DNA of 64,000 nucleotides from Cenococcum geophilum 1.58 (taxonomy: Eukaryota > Ascomycota > Dothideomycetes > Gloniales > Gloniaceae), in assembly GCA_001692895.1 (NCBI GenBank), contig KV748230.1:558001-622000 (forward strand). The letters are read 5' to 3'. Position numbers and translations under genes: made by a program. Positions 60,301 through 64,000 of this stretch are shown here, one piece after another. Every line of letters begins with the position of its first letter. Within the stretch, counting starts at the first letter, position 1. Below the pieces are notes generated by a model. It had not been told where the DNA came from. It saw nothing but the letters and a program-made list of their open reading frames with translations, and made no database searches.

Positions 60301-60499
60301 TACTATACGCTACACGTTACAGTACGCGGATTGCGTATTTAGCCGCCAAATGCCGCCAAATGCTGCGAAAATGCTGGTAAATTTTTTCCTGACGTATATC
60401 TATTAGAAGAGCTCTATAATTATTTAAGAATTAGGTAATTAATTAAGAAGCCTTATATAGAGACTTTAAATTACTAATTAGTGGTATTTCTAATAATCT

Positions 60500-61800
60500 G
60501 CTAGCTGTATATTAATTTTTTTTAACTTAGCTTAGTACCTACTTGCCTACTTGTCCTACCTATCCTCTCTATTCTATTTATCTTACCTATCTTACTATCC
60601 TATCTTTTCGTGCCTCCCTATCTGTGCCTACCTATTTATGCCTACCTGTTATATCTACCTATCTATACCTACCTTCTATGTCTTTAATTTGGGAGACAAA
60701 TTAGCCTATTAAAGGCGCTACTTAATTTAATTAATTGATTAATCGTATTAATTTAATTGCGATTAACTGCACTAATTTAAATCGTTCTCTATGGGCGTTT
60801 GCTGGCTATATATTTAAATAGTAGTTGTCTAAGGTGCCTCCCTAAGAGGCCTTAATTTGAGTTAATTGGTAATAGGCTAATATTAAGGCTCTAGTTCGAT
60901 TTAATCGATTAATTAAATTAATTATAGTATTTGCTAGCTAGTCGTTTATATAATTACAGTTTAGCTCTAACGGTAGTTGTCTAGCTTTTATAACGGTTGT
61001 CTAGCTCTAGTAGCGGTTATCTAGTTCTAGTAACGATTGTCTAGTTTTAGTAACGGTCTTTAGTTTTAGCAACAATCTTTTCCTATCTACCTATCTACCT
61101 TCCTTCCTGTTTATTTACCTACCTATATTAGTATCTAATTTAATTTAGGGAAGGGGTTGGCTAGATTAAAGGCTCTAATTAATTTAGATCGTTCTCTATA
61201 GCCGTTTACTAGCTATATATTTAAATAGTAGTCGTTTAAGGTGCCTTTCTAGGAGCCCTTAATTCGATTTGGCAATGGGCGAACATTAAAGCTCTAGTTT
61301 AATTCGATTAATCGATTAATTAAATCGACCGTGGTATTTACTAGCTAGTTATTTAAAAGGTTATTATCTAGTTTTAGTAACAGTTGTCTAGTTCTAGTAA
61401 TAATTGTTTAGCTTTAGGATAGTTATCTAGTTCTAGTAACAGTCCTCTATTAGCTACTATTTTAGTGCCTCCTAAGGTAGGGAGAATATAAAAAAGGGTT
61501 AAAATAAGGTGGCTATAAACGGGGTAACTTAGTAGAGGTATATATAGGCTATTAGGAATATAGCGGGGACCTAATAACATTATATATCGCGTGCACGCAT
61601 ATATAGAGTGGTGTTGTATTAGGGGGAAGGTATTATATTAAGGGAGAGGTATCGCATTTAGGGAGGTATTGTATTAAGGGTATTGCTTAAGGGATATATA
61701 TAAAAGGTGTTGCTTTAGGGGGGTTAGGAAGGGTATTACTTATAGGGTATTCTGCTAGGAACCTAATAGAATAATTAAAAAATACTGGTTTCTTATTAAA
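60500..61800. repeat. Second full copy of the 38.8-39.4 kb repeat family, internally duplicated
   Basis: Order: degraded (CCTA)n (60,530-60,670), duplicated block starting ATCGTTCTCTAT at 60,781 and at 61,188 (period 407 bp), each ending in GTTGTCTAGTTCTAGTAAC repeats. Then AAGGTGGCTATAAACGGGGT and the leader (61,521-61,575) follow. No 12-bp minisatellite follows this leader; instead TATTAGGGGGA-type repeats do (61,615-61,740). No gene. Confidence 0.7.
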
Positions 61801-63200
61801 ACCCTAATATAACTACTTATAAGTCGTTATTCCGTATACTAGTATCCCTTAACCTTAAGGTAGATACTACTCTAAATAGTATTATAACTATGCTTTAGGT
61901 AGCATCTTATTAAATATTATTTTACTATAACCTTAGTAGTAGATATATAATAAGGCCTTATAGTAAATACTACGGCAAACTTATTAATAGGCTGAGTATA
62001 TAGATAAACATAATAATAAGATTTAACTATAGAGTAAATGCCTAACGGTTAACTCTAATTATATTCTAAGATTTATTATAAAGAGAGAACTATTTAAGGT
62101 AGGGACTGTAATCCTTTAAATATATATTTTACTTCTTAAGAAATATACTAAGTCTGTTAGTACGTTAGTATACCCTATACTCCTACACTTCTACGCTTTT
62201 ACGTTCTAAACTATAATCCTATAACCCGTTATATAACTTAGCTACCCCTTATTCTATAGTTTAACTAATTCTAGCGCCTCTTACGCTTTTATTACTAGTC
62301 TGTTTATATCCTCTTTAAGTAGTTATACTACTGCTAATATAAGGTCCGTAATAACTAATATATATTAAGCTGCCTAGAAAGGATTTATATATATATAGAA
62401 CTATAGCGCTATGGCCTAGAGGCTATATACGTAGTATTATACTACGTATAATATAACGGATAAAATTAAAATTAAAAGAGTAGATACGTAATAGATTAAC
62501 TTTAATTATATTCTAAGCTTTACTATAAAGAGAGAACTATCTAGGTAGGGACTGGTAGTCCTTAAATACACAACTATATGCCTAAGAAATCCCTTTATAC
62601 GTAATATACATAATATGTATAACATTTCCTACATATTCTATATAATATATATAATCTAATCTAACCTTATTTAATCTTATTTAACCTCGCTTACTACTCG
62701 TTATATAGTTCTATTTATTTTATTATAGCCTATACTACGTTTTATAGCTTGTCTAGTTTATTAATAAGTATTATTTAAAATTACGTAAAACTATTACTAT
62801 CTAGGTAGTAAGGATATCTCTATTAACTTCTATTAGAGTCCTAGTTGTTTAAAAATCTATAAGAATAAAACAGAAGATAAGCTAGCTATAAAAAACTAAT
62901 TTAAAAGAAAAATAGAATCTTTTTATACATCTTTAGCCTATATAGAGTAAGTAGAAAGAGATAAGATACTAAAATAGAATAAATTTTTTAGCAATAGTAT
63001 AAAAATAAAGGAAAATACTATATTAGGATCTATAAATAAAAATATTCCTTTTCTCTTAAAGCCCTTAAGGGTAGATATTCTAAAAGGCTATAATTGGCTT
63101 TTGTCTAACTAAAACTTAGAAAAGACTACTTTAAATTCTTCTCTAAAATAATAGGGAAAGGTTAAAAAAAGCAAATACTTTAAGGAATATAGTGCTATAT
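61800..63200. other. RIPped sequence with a direct repeat pair, no gene seen
   Basis: A ~100-bp segment (AACTCTAATTATATTCTAAG ... AAAGAGAGAACTATTTAAGG ... GTAGGGACT) at 62,051-62,150 recurs at 62,498-62,597. This could be LTR remnants or an internal duplication. Protein-like frames are not recognisable. Confidence 0.5.
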
Positions 63201-63229
63201 ACACCTCTGGGTATCTATTACTAGACTAC

Positions 63230-63475
63230 AACCTATACAAAAGTGAGAGAAAAGAGATAAAGGCAGCGAAAGAAATAAGGATCTTATAAAGGAATGCCTG
63301 CAAGCTCTAGTAGATAAGGTGCACAAGGCGTTTGAGACCCACGAGGTTCTAAAAGACACTAGCAAGTATACCGCGTGGCAAATTGCGCCAATTTATCTAG
63401 GGCCTGGCAATTACTATCCTTTATTTAACAACAATGGTCATTGCCGGAAGGACATTGATAACCCGAGCCGATAGA
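63230..63475 (+). pseudogene. Coding-like fragment, unassigned
   Basis: The plus frame reads LIKECLQALVDKVHKAFETH near 63,283-63,342 and continues with KYTAWQIAPIYLGPGNYYPL to a TAG at 63,471. Base composition is normal (not RIPped). There is no start codon in the RIPped upstream, so it may be the truncated end of a gene whose 5' part was destroyed. No domain recognised. Confidence 0.3.
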
Positions 63476-63506
63476 ACCTCAGATATTTCTCGCTAGCTAA
63501 ACAACT

Positions 63507-63773
63507 TCACGGGAGCAAAAACCTCATGAATTTATAGATAAGAGAAGAGGACCATGAATAATGATAGGAAGCCTCAACGACGGGTGTTGGGGAAAAGGTT
63601 CGGAGAGAATATACGAAGCTTGCCATCTCGACTGCTGAGGGTTTATTTGCTCTAGCTTGGGTGAAATTTCTAAGTGGCAAGATTACTCCTTTTGGTCCTG
63701 TTCCCTGAAGCCCCAGCGTAGCCATATAGGCCTCATAGGCCCGCATAGTTGCCCATGGTCGTCATAGAATTAT
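63507..63773 (-). other. Possible exon or gene fragment on the minus strand
   Basis: A 79-codon minus frame (63,746-63,507) begins MRAYEAYMATLGLQGTGPKG and ends WSSSLIYKFMRFLLP, in non-RIPped DNA. The phrase ATLGLQGTGPKGVILPLRNF looks protein-like, but there is no recognised domain and no neighbouring exon could be assigned. The remaining bases to 64,000 hold nothing else recognisable. Confidence 0.25.
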
Positions 63774-64000
63774 CGATTTTGGTTCCACCGTTCGTCTTAT
63801 TCTAGAATATCCTCAATCTATGCCTGGATCCATCTGGAGACTCGGGAAAGCTCTAAATCCAGCCCAAAAAGGTAAAGGTTTTAGGCATAAATATGATCAA
63901 TAGACGTTTAAGCCACCCAGGGCTCCAGAGCAGTTTTGGCACGGAGGCGTGGACATAGATCTGTTATAGCCAGTCGTTTTTACCCCGCAGTAAACCTAAC

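Larger units (their letters stand above)
40509..60394 (-). mobile_element. Giant TIR-bounded element, 19,886 bp, helicase-bearing
   Basis: The left terminus CGTCAGGAAAAAATTTACTA (40,509) and right terminus, inverted, CGTCAGGAAAAAATTTACCA (ending 60,394) agree over about 26 bp with one transition. TA flanks both. The ends are asymmetric inside the TIR and match, crosswise, the ends of the 1.9-kb copy, supporting a single family with two distinct ends. The interior carries an SNF2-like ATPase (minus), an SF1 helicase with zinc knuckles (plus), an unknown ORF (minus), and a Plavaka-type transposase plus a second stretch (plus). All are RIP-degraded. Whether all are native to the element, or some are nested insertions, cannot be settled from one copy. 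Confidence 0.6.

Noticed and set aside
60022-60342. 106-codon plus frame (MLLDTAECYT repeats)
   Set aside because: Exact 10-residue periodicity from a 30-bp tandem repeat at the transposon end.
40509-60394. Starship or Maverick/Polinton identity for the giant element
   Set aside because: No tyrosine-recombinase (DUF3435-like), protein-primed DNA polymerase, packaging ATPase or capsid motif was seen; the recognisable transposase is Plavaka-type.
63980-64000. Telomere-like CCTAAC end
   Set aside because: A single word, not an array of the fungal telomere repeat.

Overview
The window looks like a chromosome segment of a filamentous ascomycete (Pezizomycotina). It has two intact fungal genes with short introns (45-60 bp, GT...AG, TACTAAC-like branch sites). 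They sit in a long AT-rich landscape of transposon remains. In these remains TpA is very abundant, CpA/TpG is scarce and CpG is kept, and reading frames are broken mostly by TAA/TAG where CAA, CAG or TGG would stand. That is the signature expected of repeat-induced point mutation (RIP, preferred change CpA to TpA). I could not compute RIP indices; this is by eye. I saw no tRNA, rRNA, CRISPR array or telomeric array.

Layout: 1-9.2 kb is decayed transposon sequence, including an element with iterated inverted terminal motifs (3.87-6.88 kb), a 12-bp minisatellite (7.4-7.7 kb) and a palindromic MITE (7.77-7.96 kb). 9.2-12.1 kb is a non-RIPped island with an auxin-efflux-carrier (PIN-like) gene whose last exon lies behind a 60-bp intron. 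13.08-25.66 kb holds two nested Ty1/copia elements, both transcribed leftward, each with matching LTRs and its own 5-bp target duplication; the younger one sits exactly inside the right LTR of the older. 27.2-28.6 kb is a second island with a three-exon BTB/POZ gene and a small MITE. 28.6-37.3 kb contains a pogo/Fot1 transposase (minus), a Ty3/gypsy pol fragment (plus), an unassigned ORF remnant with a possible 2OG-Fe(II) dioxygenase HxD motif, and two related LTRs in opposite orientation. 37.46-38.23 kb is a fold-back MITE with TA duplication.

38.4-60.4 kb is the most unusual part. Four copies of one ~25-bp terminus (CGTYAGGAAAAAATTTACCAGC) bound a 1.9-kb element (38,428-40,318) and, in the opposite orientation, a 19.9-kb element (40,509-60,394). 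The ends are asymmetric, so these read as a short derivative and a giant copy of the same family. The giant copy carries four decayed coding blocks: an SNF2-like ATPase (minus), an SF1/UPF1-like helicase with four CCHC zinc knuckles upstream (plus), an unrecognised protein (minus), and a Plavaka-type transposase (plus) followed by a second unknown coding stretch. If all belong to one element, this would be a cargo-rich helicase-bearing DNA transposon; nested independent insertions are the main alternative.

60.4-63.2 kb is more degraded repeat sequence, related to segments at 7.4, 36.8 and 38.8-39.4 kb. From about 63.2 kb base composition becomes normal again and the window ends in apparently unRIPped DNA with only weak gene signals. 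All transposon genes here appear inactive as written; the two island genes appear intact.
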